Shown here: piece by piece, positions 16,068 through 28,374 of the stretch | Layout of the letters: every line of letters starts with the position of its first letter | Numbering within the stretch: the stretch's first letter is position 1 | NCBI RefSeq assembly: GCF_004348525.1 | Contig: NZ_SMKG01000026.1 | Location: 1-43,352 of the forward strand | Reading direction: 5' to 3' | DNA length: 43,352 bases | Origin: Micromonospora sp. 15K316 | Lineage (GTDB): Bacteria; Actinomycetota; Actinomycetes; Mycobacteriales; Micromonosporaceae | Made by a program: the position numbers and the translations under genes | The notes under the pieces: model-generated | Database searches by the model: none | The model's input: only the letters and a program-made list of their open reading frames with translations | What the model was told of the DNA's origin: nothing

Positions 16068-17214
16068 GGTCGCGGTGATCTGGCGCAGCGGTCTGCTGCC
16101 GATCTCCGAGACGTTCGTCCGCAACCAGGGCGACGCGTTGCCGTCGTGGCGGCCGGTCTACCTCGGCGCCAACAAGATCGCCTCGCCGATCGCGGCCGAC
16201 GGCGACGTGATCGTCTACCCGGGCACTCCGGCCGGCCGTCGTGGCTGGCACCAGCTGCGGGCGACCGGCCGCTCGGCGCGGCTGCGCCGGCTGCTGGCCC
16301 GCCTCAAACCGACGGTGGTGCACGCCCACTTCGGTGGCGACGGCTGGTTGATCAGCCGCACCGCCCAGCAGTTGGGCGTACCGCTTGTCGTCACCCTGCA
16401 CGGCGTCGACGTGACGCGGCAGCCGGCCGTGCCCGGCCTGCGTGGCGCGCGGCACCGCCGCAAGCTGCGCGCCGCGTTCGACCGGGCCGCCCTGATCATC
16501 GCCGTCTCGGCCTTCATCCGCGACCGCGCTCTGGAGTTGGGCGCCGACCCGGCGAAGGTGCGCGTCCACTACACCGGCGTGCCGATCCCGGCGGAGCCGC
16601 CGGCCGGTCCGAAGACGTGGGACGTGGTCTTCGTGGGCCGGTTCGTCGACAAGAAGGGCGCCGACGACCTCGTCGAGGCGCTCGGACTGCTCGCGCCGCT
16701 TCGGCCCCGCGTCCTCTTCATCGGCGCGGGCCCGCGGCAGGAGGCGACCCGGGCGCGGGCGGTTCAGCTCCAGGTGGACGCCACGTTCCTGGGCGCGCAG
16801 CCGCCGGAGCTGGTCCAGCAGCACATGGCGCAGGCCAGGATGCTTGCCGCGCCGTCCCGAACGGCGTCGGACGGCGACTGCGAGGGACTACCCACGACCG
16901 TCCTGGAGGCGGCGAGCCTCGGACTGCCGGTCGTCGCCACCCACCACAGCGGCATCCCGGAAGGGGTCCGAGAGGGGGAGACCGGCCTGCTCTGCGCCGA
17001 ACGGGACCCGGCGGCGCTGGCCGAGAACATCCGCCGGCTGCTCACCGACGAGCCGCTGCGGGAACGCCTCGGACGCGCCGCCCGCCGGCACGCCGTGGAG
17101 AACTTCGACCTGCGCCGGCAGACGCGACTGCTCGAGGAGCTGTACGAGAGCGTCGTCGCTCCCGGCGTCGCCCGGCCGGATGCCGCCGAGGCCGCCACCC
17201 CGGCGCCGCGCTGA
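16054..17214 (+). CDS. Family 4 (GT-B) glycosyltransferase
   Basis: 386 residues from ATG 16054, inside the end of the preceding glycosyltransferase frame, so translationally coupled. N-terminal acceptor domain with LPISETFVRNQ and VVHAHFGGDGWLIS; C-terminal donor domain with VVFVGRFVDKKGADDLVEAL and DCEGLPTTVLEAASLGLPVVAT, the E-x7-E nucleotide-sugar signature of GT4 retaining enzymes. Cytosolic, probably adding a sugar to a lipid-linked or exported glycan. The acceptor and donor are not predictable. Confidence 0.88.
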   Translation: MSGAKVAVIWRSGLLPISETFVRNQGDALPSWRPVYLGANKIASPIAADGDVIVYPGTPAGRRGWHQLRATGRSARLRRLLARLKPTVVHAHFGGDGWLISRTAQQLGVPLVVTLHGVDVTRQPAVPGLRGARHRRKLRAAFDRAALIIAVSAFIRDRALELGADPAKVRVHYTGVPIPAEPPAGPKTWDVVFVGRFVDKKGADDLVEALGLLAPLRPRVLFIGAGPRQEATRARAVQLQVDATFLGAQPPELVQQHMAQARMLAAPSRTASDGDCEGLPTTVLEAASLGLPVVATHHSGIPEGVREGETGLLCAERDPAALAENIRRLLTDEPLRERLGRAARRHAVENFDLRRQTRLLEELYESVVAPGVARPDAAEAATPAPR

Positions 17215-17242
17215 ACCGTGCCGCGCCGCCGCCGTCCGCTGG

Positions 17243-18844
17243 TCAGCCGCGGGGCAGGACGCGGCGGGCGACGGCGCCGGCGGTGCGGCGAGCCCGCCGG
17301 GCACCGGCCAGCATGAGCTTGCCGGCTCGCGCCGTCGGTGTGCCGCTCAGCACCGCGACGAGCCCACGCGCCCGGCGCAGCTCCGCCTCCCGGTCGGCGA
17401 GGGCCCGCTCGTACCACGCCTCCCGCTCGCGGGCCTCGGCCAACTCCTGCGCCAGCCGGTCGCGGCTCATCGTCAGCTCCCGCAAACCCGGCGTCGCCGC
17501 CCGGCCTGGCTCGTCATCGGTCGGTGCGACCGGCTCGGGGGCCCGCCCGGCCAGGGCCGCCAGCGTCAGACTCAGTTCGGCCGGGTCCGCGGGTGACGGC
17601 CAGAGGTAGCCGAGCCCGGCGTCGAGCAGCCGGACGGCGAGGCGCCGCAGAGCGGCCTGCGGGGGCCCTGCCGGCGTCAGTGGCGCGAGGTCGTGACCGG
17701 GCGTCATGACGACCTGGTCGGCCGGGACACCGGCGTGCGGGCTGGCCTGCCACCGGTGCAGCAGCTCCCGCACGGCCGGCAGGTCGCGCCGCAGGGACGC
17801 CACAATGAGGAGCTGTTCGAGGAGGTGACCGCTGGGCAGCAGCCAGGTGCCGTCGGCCGGGCTGTGCCGGAACAATCCTCCGCCGGGACCGCGGGTGACC
17901 TCGACGCGATCGCCGTCGACCGCGATCATCGCCTCGGGCAGGGGCGGGAACCGCAGCTGTGCGGCCGGGATTCCGGGCTGCTCCGGACCGCTCCCCGGTG
18001 CCTCGAACCAGAGCTGACCGGTGACGCCGCCCGGATCGAGGACGGCCCGTTCGGCCTGCAGGATCCAGCCCGGCGCGAGGACGGCCGCCGCGTCGTGGCG
18101 CACCGACTGGGCGGCCAGCCGTCGCGGGTCGGTCAGCACGGTCGTCAGGGGTGCACAGGCCTGGTCGAGCACCGCCGTGAGGAAGGCCCTCGCCTCCTCG
18201 TCGGCCAGCAACCCCGGCGTCACCAGCGCGGTGGGCGCGATCGGCGTCGGCCAGGCGGTGTGGATGTGCGTCACGGCCAGTCCGGCGGCGGCGAGGCGGT
18301 CGCGGAGCCGGTCCAGGCCCGCCGGCCGGTTCGGGTCGTACTCGCCGGCGTCCGCCCAGTCCGAGTCGGTCACCTCCGGCGGCAACGCGACCAGCCGGTG
18401 CACGCCCAGGTGATTCTCCGCGGCGAGGAGCAGCCGCGCGCCCGGCCGCAGCGCGGCCGTCAGCAGCGCGACGGTGTCGTCCCAGGTCAGGTCGGCGCCC
18501 TCGGTGGAGGTGAGCCGCCGGGTGCCGTCGAGCGCCACGACCGTGTCGTACGCCGGTTCGGCCGCGAGCTTCTCCGGGCTGCCGCAGAGCACCGTGACGC
18601 CGGGGCGGCCGGCCAAGCGGGCGGCGAGCGCCTCGGCGTCCGGCAGCCCCCGCACCAGGACCGTCAGGTCCTCCGCCGGTACCGCGTCGAGCAACGTCGG
18701 GTCGAGCGGGCCGAGGACGAGGGCGCGCCCGGTCACGGTGGCGAGCAGCGGGGCCAGTACCTCCCCGCGGACCGGGCCGGGCCCGTGCCGGCCGTCCAGG
18801 TCCGACCAGGCCTGCATCTCGCCGCCGATCAGTCGCAGGTTCAT
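17243..18844 (-). CDS. Uncharacterised protein with methyltransferase-like core and C-terminal coiled coil
   Basis: 533 residues starting MNLRLIGGEMQAWSDLDGRHG. Segments such as ATVTGRALVLGPLDPTLLD, AYDTVVALDGTRRL and ALLTAALRPGARLLLAAENHLG resemble a class I SAM-dependent methyltransferase fold, although the glycine-rich motif is degenerate. Residues ~470-505 (RELTMSRDRLAQELAEAREREAW) form a coiled coil, followed by a basic tail. The start overlaps the stop of the upstream gene (ATGA). It faces the two glycosyltransferases. A role in glycan modification is inferred from context. Confidence 0.6.
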   Translation of the reverse strand: MNLRLIGGEMQAWSDLDGRHGPGPVRGEVLAPLLATVTGRALVLGPLDPTLLDAVPAEDLTVLVRGLPDAEALAARLAGRPGVTVLCGSPEKLAAEPAYDTVVALDGTRRLTSTEGADLTWDDTVALLTAALRPGARLLLAAENHLGVHRLVALPPEVTDSDWADAGEYDPNRPAGLDRLRDRLAAAGLAVTHIHTAWPTPIAPTALVTPGLLADEEARAFLTAVLDQACAPLTTVLTDPRRLAAQSVRHDAAAVLAPGWILQAERAVLDPGGVTGQLWFEAPGSGPEQPGIPAAQLRFPPLPEAMIAVDGDRVEVTRGPGGGLFRHSPADGTWLLPSGHLLEQLLIVASLRRDLPAVRELLHRWQASPHAGVPADQVVMTPGHDLAPLTPAGPPQAALRRLAVRLLDAGLGYLWPSPADPAELSLTLAALAGRAPEPVAPTDDEPGRAATPGLRELTMSRDRLAQELAEAREREAWYERALADREAELRRARGLVAVLSGTPTARAGKLMLAGARRARRTAGAVARRVLPRG

Positions 18845-19788
18845 CGCGCCCCCTCCAGCGGTGCGGGCTCGGCGGTCACGGACGCCGGTTCGGGCCAGCG
18901 GAACAGCCGGCGCAGCGCGACGGCCGGGAGCAGGATGTCGGCGCCCAACTCGCCGACGGCGACCTCCCGCGCCACCACCGGGTCGACCTGCGGACCGTGC
19001 AGCTGCGCCCACTGCCGGCGGATCCGGGGCTGCCCACCCCAGATCGGCACCTCCCCGTCCAGTTGCATGGGGTCGCCGTACACGGCCGGCTCGCAGCCGG
19101 CGAGGATGGCGTAGAGGACGGCGCTGCAGAGCCGGTTGGAGGCGACGCGGCGATGTCGTCGCTGCTCGGCCAGTTGCCGGCGCAGGAAGTCCGGGTCGAG
19201 GCTGTCCCACTTGCTGCCCCGGTAGCCGTGGCAGATGACCCGGAAGCCCGCCCGCTCGTACCGCTCGCGCACCCGCGTCGCCCGGTACTCCTGCCAGTAC
19301 AGGCAGACGGTCACCGGCCCGGGCTCGGTCGCTTTGATCTCCGCGATCAGCCGGTCGTGGTCGCCCACCACGTGCTGGCCCTCCCAGCCGTGGAACGGGT
19401 ACCAGATAGTGCCCTCCCGGGGTGGGGGTGCGTCCGGCTCCGGCTCCATCGCGAGCAGGTACGCCCAGGGCGAGCCGATGGCGTACGTCTCGCGTCGCCC
19501 CAGCGACCAGGCCCGCCGGCGGGTCCGCTCCGACCAGACGAAGAGCGGTAGGCCGGGTACGAACTCGTGGTCGGGGGCCATCCCGTGGCCGATGTTCCAC
19601 CCGTGCTGGAGGTAGCCGTGGATGCGTTGCGGGGACCGGTCGTCCAGCCCGCAGTAGCGGGCCAGCACGTGTGAGTGGCCGTAGTAGTGGTTCGCGTGAT
19701 GCACGGCGGTGCCGACCGTCTCTGGTCCCGGGTGAGAGCGCGCCCCGAACCGTAGCCACGCCACATGAATGCCGTGCCACGCGGACAT
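18841..19788 (-). CDS. Uncharacterised protein of a glycan locus, possibly GT-B-like
   Basis: 315 residues. Notable motifs are NHYYGHSHVLARYCGLD, HGYLQHGWNIGHGMAPD, TIWYPFHGWEGQHV and FRVICHGYRG, then a C-terminal block HRRVASNRLCSAVLYAILAG with AVYGDPM. The last block is like the donor half of capsule/teichoic-acid-type GT-B proteins (SNR-x-S/C-A...YGDPM). No signal or membrane segment. Coupled by ATGA overlap to the next gene. The glycosyltransferase reading is tentative. Confidence 0.55.
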   Translation of the reverse strand: MSAWHGIHVAWLRFGARSHPGPETVGTAVHHANHYYGHSHVLARYCGLDDRSPQRIHGYLQHGWNIGHGMAPDHEFVPGLPLFVWSERTRRRAWSLGRRETYAIGSPWAYLLAMEPEPDAPPPREGTIWYPFHGWEGQHVVGDHDRLIAEIKATEPGPVTVCLYWQEYRATRVRERYERAGFRVICHGYRGSKWDSLDPDFLRRQLAEQRRHRRVASNRLCSAVLYAILAGCEPAVYGDPMQLDGEVPIWGGQPRIRRQWAQLHGPQVDPVVAREVAVGELGADILLPAVALRRLFRWPEPASVTAEPAPLEGAR

Positions 19789-19833
19789 GGCCGACCGGGG
19801 ACGAGACCGGGAGCGCGGACACGTCCCGCGGCG

Positions 19834-21717
19834 TCAGCGGTCCTCGGTCGGGCCGCTCTCCTCGTCGGTGGGGATGAGCCGCCCCGGCGCCAGCGGAAGT
19901 TCGCGGTGCCCGGAATCCAGATCGGTGAGGTCCCCGGCGGCGTTGATGAGCCCGATGTGGGAGAACGCCTGGGGGAAGTTCCCCAGGGCCTCCCCGGTGC
20001 GCGGGTCGATCTGCTCGGCGAGCAGGCCCAGGTCGTTGACGCAGCCGGCGACCCGCTCGAACATCTGCCCGGCGCGGCGGCGCTCACCGGCCAGGGCCAG
20101 GCAGCTGACCAGCCAGAAGGAGCAGATCACGAAGCCGGCGGGGTCACCGTCCCAGCGGCGCAGCAGGCCGTTGTCGGAGAGCCTCTCCTCGATCAGCCGG
20201 ATGGTGGACCGCATCCGCGGGTCGTCGGCGGGCAGGAAGCCGACCAGTGGCATCAGCAGGACGGAGGCGTCCAGGTCGTCGCTGTCGAACACCCCGGTGA
20301 AGGCCTGCAGCCGGTCGTTCCAGCCCTCGGTCAGCACGCTTCGGCGGATGTCGTCGCGGATCGCTGCCCACCTGGCGACCTCCGCCTCCGACCCGAGGTG
20401 GGACCCGAAGCGGACGGCGCGGTCCAGCGCCGTCCAGCACTGCACCTTCGACGACACGAAGTGCCGTTCGGTGTCGCGTACCTCCCACATCCCGGCGTCC
20501 GGCAGCTGCCAGTCCCGGGCGGCCCGGTCGGTGATCGCGCGGAGCAGCTCCCGGATCCCCGGCGGCATCGGGTCGAGGTGGTCCCGCATCAGCCAGGAGG
20601 CGCTCAGCGGTTCGCCGTGCACGTCGTTCTGCCGCTGTCGCCAGGCGTCGTTACCCACCATCACCGGGCGGCTCTCGGCGTAGCCGGTCAGGTGATCGAG
20701 GTGGTGTTCGGTGAGGTCCCGTTCCCCCTCCACCCCGTACATGATCGGCACGACACCCTCGTTCATGCCCATCGACCGGGTCAGCCATCCGATGTGCAGG
20801 TTGAGCTCGTCGGTGCAGCTCACCCGCCACAGCGCCTCCAGCGTGAAGCTGAAGTCGCGCACCCAGGCGTAGCGGTAGTCGTAGTTGCGTTCGCCCCCCA
20901 GCTCCTCGGGCAGGGCCATCGTCGGTGCGGCCACCACCGCGCCGCTGGGGCGGTAGGTCATGCCCTGCACCACCAGCGAGCTGCGCCGCACCTGATCCCG
21001 GTAGAGGCCGCGGTAGTCGTGGTCGCCCATCCAGGAACGCCAGCCCTCGGCCGCGTTGTCTATCGCCTGTTCGGCGTCGAGCACCGCCGGCGGGCCGGAG
21101 CCGTACGCCGGCGCGTACCCGAGGGTGAAGCGACACGTCTCGCCGGCCCGTACCGTGAACGAGCCGAACGCCTCGCCGACCTCGCACGTCAGGGGGGTGT
21201 CCGCGCGCAGATCCAGCCGGGCCGACGCGGCGCTGGCGACCAGGGCGTCGCCCTCCTGCACCAGTTGCGGGATCATCCGGCCGTACTCGAACCGGGGCCG
21301 GTAGTGCATCCGCATCCGTACCTCGCCGGAGAGGCCGCGCACGACCCGGGCCAGCATCCTCGGCGAGCGCAGGCCGACGTCGTGGCTGCGGGCCCCCGGC
21401 TCCAGGGCCAGGGCGTCGGTCAGCGCCACGCTGCCGGTCTCGGTGCTGAAGACGGTACGGAGCACGAGCGTATCGGTCAGATAACCGCGTTCGGTGCGGA
21501 ACCGACCCTCGGGGCGGATCGCCCAGTGTCCGGCGTCGTCGTCGAGCAGCCGCGCGAAGACGGACGGGGAGTCGAACCGCGCGGGGCACCACCAGTTCAC
21601 CGACCCGGTGCTGTCCACCAGCACCGCGCTGCGACCATCGGCCAGGAAGCCGTGGTCCGCGATCCGTGCGTGCCCCATGAGGCGGACTACCCGTGCCGGG
21701 TGAAGTGACACCGCCAT
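19834..21717 (-). CDS. GH15-family glycosidase (trehalase/glucoamylase-like)
   Basis: 627 residues from 21717, or 614 from ATG 21678 (MGHARIADHGFLADGRSAV), which matches the usual family start. N-terminal beta-sandwich, then ERNYDYRYAWVRDFSFTLEALW, MVGNDAWRQRQNDVHGEPLS and LLAEQIDPRTGEALGNFPQAFSH. Both acidic positions lost or kept in this family are present here, unlike in the GH15 at 12172-13983. Probably cytosolic alpha-glucan or trehalose hydrolysis. No close partner; it ends 46 bases from the gene starting at 19788. Confidence 0.85.
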   Translation of the reverse strand: MAVSLHPARVVRLMGHARIADHGFLADGRSAVLVDSTGSVNWWCPARFDSPSVFARLLDDDAGHWAIRPEGRFRTERGYLTDTLVLRTVFSTETGSVALTDALALEPGARSHDVGLRSPRMLARVVRGLSGEVRMRMHYRPRFEYGRMIPQLVQEGDALVASAASARLDLRADTPLTCEVGEAFGSFTVRAGETCRFTLGYAPAYGSGPPAVLDAEQAIDNAAEGWRSWMGDHDYRGLYRDQVRRSSLVVQGMTYRPSGAVVAAPTMALPEELGGERNYDYRYAWVRDFSFTLEALWRVSCTDELNLHIGWLTRSMGMNEGVVPIMYGVEGERDLTEHHLDHLTGYAESRPVMVGNDAWRQRQNDVHGEPLSASWLMRDHLDPMPPGIRELLRAITDRAARDWQLPDAGMWEVRDTERHFVSSKVQCWTALDRAVRFGSHLGSEAEVARWAAIRDDIRRSVLTEGWNDRLQAFTGVFDSDDLDASVLLMPLVGFLPADDPRMRSTIRLIEERLSDNGLLRRWDGDPAGFVICSFWLVSCLALAGERRRAGQMFERVAGCVNDLGLLAEQIDPRTGEALGNFPQAFSHIGLINAAGDLTDLDSGHRELPLAPGRLIPTDEESGPTEDR

Positions 21718-21887
21718 CCCGTCCGCGCCGACGGGGGCGGACGAACGTTACAAGGGCCCCAACCGACTCGGGTTGCCTGCATATCGGGGTGTCCGGGCCG
21801 AGCGGTGGCCCGAATTCAAGGAAATCGAGTCGATCAAGAGAGCGTCCCTGGGGCGCGCCGTGGCTCCGTCGGGGAGCGCTCGGCGGC

Positions 21888-22760
21888 TCAGGCGGCGGCG
21901 AGGACCTCGCGCAGCTTCGCGGCGAACTCCTCCGGCTTGCCCGCGTAGCCGAACTCGCCGCCGAGGAACCCGCCGTGGTGGCTCGGGAACACCGTCGCCT
22001 GCTGGCCGAGCAGGGCCGCGGTGGCGATGGCCGTACGGGCCGTGTACGTCTGCCCGGACTCCTCGCCGACGGCGATCACGATCCGGGTCGACGCCGCGCC
22101 GAGCAGGTCGGGGTCGGGTCGGTAGTCGGTGACCGCCCACGAGCTCTTCGACAGCAATGGATCGTCGCGGGTGCCGTCGTCCTCGGTCGGCATGCCGAAC
22201 ATCGCCGGGTCGGGGGTGGGCTGGGCGAAGTAGGCGTCGGTGAACTCGCCCTGCCAGGAGGTCATCGCGACGAACGCGGCCATGCCCGCGCCGAAGCCCT
22301 TCGCCTGGTACGCCTCGTGGAAGTCGGCGCGGGCGCGCTCGGCGCCGGCGGCGTCGGGCAGCACCGCGTTGATGGGTGGCTCGTGCGCCACCAGCGTGAT
22401 GACGTCGCCGGGGTGGGTGGCGACCAGTTCGAGCGCGGTCACCGCGCCGCCGCTGCTGGCGAAGAGGTCGACCGGACCGGCGCCGAGCGCCTCGATCAGC
22501 TGGTGCAGGTCGGCGGCCTGCTGCTGCGGCGTGTGCTCGGTCCGGCCGTCGTTGCGGGTGCTGCGGCCCAGGCCACGCGGGTCGTAGGTGACGACCGTGC
22601 GGTCGGTGAAGTGCGCGGCGAGCGCGGTGAAGCCCTCCGCCGTCATCGGCTGCCCGATCATCAGCAGCGGCGGCTGCCCACCCGCCGGCGGGAGCGGCCC
22701 GCGCACGTCGTAGACCAGATCGACGCCGGGGAGGGCGAGCGTGTGCGTCTGTGTCGTCAT
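21888..22760 (-). CDS. Alpha/beta hydrolase
   Basis: 290 residues. The fold is clear: VVTYDPRGLGRST (strand-turn after beta 4), nucleophile elbow DLFASSGGAVTALELVA with Ser in G/S-x-S-x-G, and the catalytic His in FPSHHGGFLGGEFGY near the C-terminus. The acidic residue probably lies in the region around VIAVGEESGQTY. No signal peptide. Substrate unknown; resembles the haloperoxidase/epoxide-hydrolase-like branch. Monocistronic as far as visible. Confidence 0.85.
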   Translation of the reverse strand: MTTQTHTLALPGVDLVYDVRGPLPPAGGQPPLLMIGQPMTAEGFTALAAHFTDRTVVTYDPRGLGRSTRNDGRTEHTPQQQAADLHQLIEALGAGPVDLFASSGGAVTALELVATHPGDVITLVAHEPPINAVLPDAAGAERARADFHEAYQAKGFGAGMAAFVAMTSWQGEFTDAYFAQPTPDPAMFGMPTEDDGTRDDPLLSKSSWAVTDYRPDPDLLGAASTRIVIAVGEESGQTYTARTAIATAALLGQQATVFPSHHGGFLGGEFGYAGKPEEFAAKLREVLAAA

Positions 22761-23221
22761 GGCGGTCAGACTACGGCCGGGTGGGGTCGACGTGGGGGAG
22801 TCGCCGCGCGTGGCGGGCGCTCGTCCCGCCGGGCGCGGGAGGTTCGCGCCTCAGGTGGTTGGCTGGCAGCGCGGCCATCGCGTCGAGCAGGTCGGTGGCG
22901 CTGTCGGCGTCCTCTGGAGCTGATGTCGTTGCCGCATCAGGCGATGACGCGATCGACTCAGTTCCGAAGCAACCACGATGCGTGGGCACACCGCCCCACG
23001 TCGACCAGCTCCGCCTCCGTGCGCCCGAGCCACCCAGGCTGAACGTCCGCCCCGAGCTCGCGGCCCCGGGCACCGCCCGCCATGACGGGCACCAGCGAGC
23101 CGTGACGGGCACCGGCTGCATGCCGCTGGGTGACCCGGCGGGTACGCCTCGTGAGGACCGGCGCAGTTGATGTCGTCACATCCGGGCGACGGTGAGCCGG
23201 ACGGCCCTTAGCATCCCCGGA
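22761..23221. other. Intergenic region upstream of the mut operon
   Basis: 461 bases. No convincing gene. An 11-base direct repeat TGACGGGCACC occurs at 23083-23093 and 23103-23113, one 20-base period apart, roughly 110-130 bases before mutA; it could be a pair of regulator sites. I looked for the B12-box of a cobalamin riboswitch and did not find it. Confidence 0.35.
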
Positions 23222-25077
23222 ATGACGACGCCGTCAGAGACGCTCCGCCTCGCCGCCGAGTTTCCGGCCACCAGCCACGAGCAGTGGCAGCGGCTGACTC
23301 TCGGGGTGTTGCGCAAGGCCGGCCTGGCCGACGAGGACACCCCGGTCGAGGCGGTCGAGGAGTTGCTGGCCCAGCGCGGCTACGACGGCGTGACGCTCGC
23401 GCCGCTGTACTCGGCTGACGATTCCACCCCGTTCCCCGGCCCGCCGGGGCTCTTCCCGTACACCCGGGGCGGCCGGGCGACCGGCGCGGTGCCGGCGGGT
23501 TGGGACGTCCGGCAGCGGTACGCCGATCCGGATCCGAAGGCCACCGGTGAAGCGGTCCGCGCCGACCTGGAGAACGGCGCGACCTCGCTGTGGCTGGTGC
23601 TCGGCGAGGGTGGTCTGCCGTCGGCCGGGCTCGCGGCGGCCCTGGAGGGCGTCTACCTGGACCTGGCCGGGGTGGTGCTGGACGCCGGCGACGCCGCGGT
23701 CGAGGTGGTGCCGGCGTGGTTCGCGCTGCTGGCCGAGCGTGGAGTGCCGGCGGCTGAGGTGCGGGGCAACCTGGGCGTGGACCCGCTCGGCTGGCGGGCC
23801 CGCACCGGGCGGCGCTGGGACGGTCCGGTCGACGAGTGGGCGCGCCGATGCGCGGCCGGCTTCCCGGGCCTGCGGGCGCTGACCGTCGACGCGACCGGTT
23901 ACCACGATGCGGGCGGCTCCGACGCGCAGGAACTCGGCTGCGCGCTGGCCACCGGTGTGGCGTACCTGCGCGAACTCACCGAGGCGGGGTTGGACGTGCC
24001 GTCCGCCCTGGGGCAGCTGGAGTTCCGGTACGCGGCCACCGCCGACCAGTTCGCGACGATCGCCAAGCTGCGGGCGGCCCGCCGGCTCTGGGCCCGGGTA
24101 TCGCAGGTGTGCGGGGCGCCGGAGGCCGGCGCGCAGCGCCAGCACGCCGTGACGTCGACGGCGATGATGACCGCCCGCGACCCGTGGGTGAACATGCTGC
24201 GAACCACGCTGGCCTGCTTCGCCGCCGGGGTCGGTGGCGCGGACGCGGTCACCGTGCAGCCGTTCGACCACAGCCTCGGCCTGCCGGACGGCTTCGCCCG
24301 GCGGATCGCCCGTAACACCCACTCGCTGCTGGTCGAGGAGGCGAACGTGGGCCGGGTGGTCGACCCGGCCGGCGGTTCGTGGTACGTCGAGCGCTACACC
24401 GAGGAGTTGGCGCAGGCGGCCTGGGCGTGGTTCACCGAGATCGAGCGCCACGGCGGGATGGGCGGCGCGCTGGCCAGCGGCCTGGTCGCGGACCGGCTCG
24501 CCGCGACGTGGCAGCAGCGGGCCGAGAACCTGGCGCACCGCCGGGACCCGCTGACGGGTGTCAGCGAGTTCCCGAACCTGGAGGAGCGGCTGCCGGTCCG
24601 TGCGCCCGCGCCCGCCGCCCCGGCCGGGGGGCTGCCCCGGCACCGGTACGCGGAGGCCTACGAGGCGCTGCGTGACCGAGCTGACGCGCATACGGCGACG
24701 AGCGGTGCCCGGCCGACGGTGTTCCTCGCGACCCTGGGCCCGGCGGCGGTGCACAACGCGCGCGCCGGCTTCGCCGCGAACCTCTTCGCGGCCGGTGGGG
24801 TGGCCACCGTCCGGCCGCCGGTCGGCGACGACGACCCGGCGCGGCTCGCCGCCGAGTTCGCCGCCAGCGGCGCACGGGTGGCGTGCCTCTGCTCCTCCGA
24901 TCGCGGCTACGCGGAGTCGGCGGAGGCGGTGGCCCGGGCGCTCGCCGAGGCCGGTGCGGTCCGGGTGTGGCTGGCCGGTCGACCGGCGAGCCATCCCGGC
25001 GTGGACGACTACCTGTACGCGGGCTGCGACGCCGTGGCGGTGCTGGAGACGACGCTGCGTGACCTGGAGGTGGCGTG

Positions 25078-25078
<1 letters not shown>
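23222..25078 (+). CDS. mutA: Methylmalonyl-CoA mutase small (beta) subunit
   Basis: 618 residues from ATG 23222 ([14 protein letters not shown]); an in-frame GTG at 23192 is an alternative. It has the mutase TIM-barrel region with [44 protein letters not shown] and [22 protein letters not shown]. The C-terminal cobalamin-like domain lacks the DxHxxG cobalt-binding motif, as expected for the non-catalytic subunit. With MutB it interconverts methylmalonyl-CoA and succinyl-CoA in propionate and branched-chain carbon metabolism. Its stop overlaps the mutB start by one base (TGATG). Confidence 0.93.
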
Positions 25079-27293
<2,215 letters not shown>

Positions 27294-27297
<4 letters not shown>

Positions 27298-28325
27298 GCG
27301 CCGCGATGCGCGCGGTGCCGATCGAGGCGTACGTCGAGGGGGTGCGGGCCGGCTCGCGGGCCTGGATCGCCCGGGCCATCACGCTTGTCGAGTCGACCCG
27401 CCCCGACCACCGGGTGGCGGCGCAGCAGTTGCTGGTCGCGCTCACCCCGCACGCCGGGCACGCCCGCCGGATCGGCATCACCGGCGTACCCGGCGTCGGC
27501 AAGTCGACATTCATCGACACCATCGGCAGCCGCCTGACCGCCGACGGGCACCGGGTGGCGGTGCTCGCGGTCGACCCGTCGTCCACCCGCACCGGCGGCA
27601 GCATCCTCGGCGACAAGACCAGGATGGCCCGGCTCGCGACCGACCCGGCCGCGTTCATCCGGCCCTCGCCGACCGCCGGCACCCTCGGCGGCGTCGCGAA
27701 GGCCACCCGGGAGGCGATCGTGGTGGTCGAGGCCGCCGGCTACGACGTGGTCCTGGTGGAGACCGTCGGCGTCGGCCAGTCCGAGACCGCCGTGGCGGAG
27801 ATGGTCGACACGTTCCTGCTGCTCACCCTCGCCCGCACCGGCGACCAGTTGCAGGGCATCAAGAAGGGCGTGCTGGAACTCGCCGACGTGATCGCCGTCA
27901 ACAAGGCCGACGGGCCCCACGCGACCGACGCACGCCGTGCCGCCCGCGAACTCGCCGGGGCGCTGCGCCTGATCCACCCGCCCAACGGCGGCTGGCAACC
28001 CCCCGTGGTCACCTGCAGCGCGCTGGAGGAGACCGGCCTCGACGACGTGTGGGGGCAGATCCGCGCCCACCAGGACGCCCTCACCGCCTCCGGTGACCTC
28101 GCCGAACGTCGCCGGCGGCAGCAGATCAACTGGGTCTGGGCGATGGTCCGGGCCGAGCTGCTCGACCGGCTCCGCACCCACCCCGCCGTCCGGGCGCTCA
28201 CCCCGGAGGTGGAGCGGCAGGTGGTCGACGGCACGCTCACCCCGGCGCTCGCCGCCGAGCGGCTGCTGGCCGGCTTCACCGAGCTGCCCGGCACCCCGAG
28301 CACGCCACTCGACCGGCTCCCGTAG
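27294..28325 (+). CDS. meaB: MeaB/ArgK-family GTPase, methylmalonyl-CoA mutase chaperone
   Basis: 343 residues from GTG 27294 overlapping the mutB stop (GTGA); ATG 27306 is an alternative start. G3E-type GTPase motifs: Walker [10 protein letters not shown] with Lys70, [19 protein letters not shown], switch region [10 protein letters not shown], and NKAD guanine specificity. A C-terminal helical dimerisation arm follows. MeaB gates cofactor loading and protects the mutase from inactivation, so the three-gene operon is functionally complete for mutase activity. Confidence 0.95.
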
Positions 28326-28374
28326 GAAGGCACTGCCACCGGGCGGTCAGGGCCGGGCCGACGGGGATCTGGAC

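Noticed and set aside
17243..19822. One 859-codon minus-strand frame spanning two genes
   Set aside because: The part beyond 18844 is low-complexity shadow of the gene at 18841-19788; the ATGA overlap at 18841-18844 marks two separate genes.
22761..23221. Cobalamin riboswitch upstream of the mutase operon
   Set aside because: No B12-box core or flanking conserved hairpin could be found by eye.
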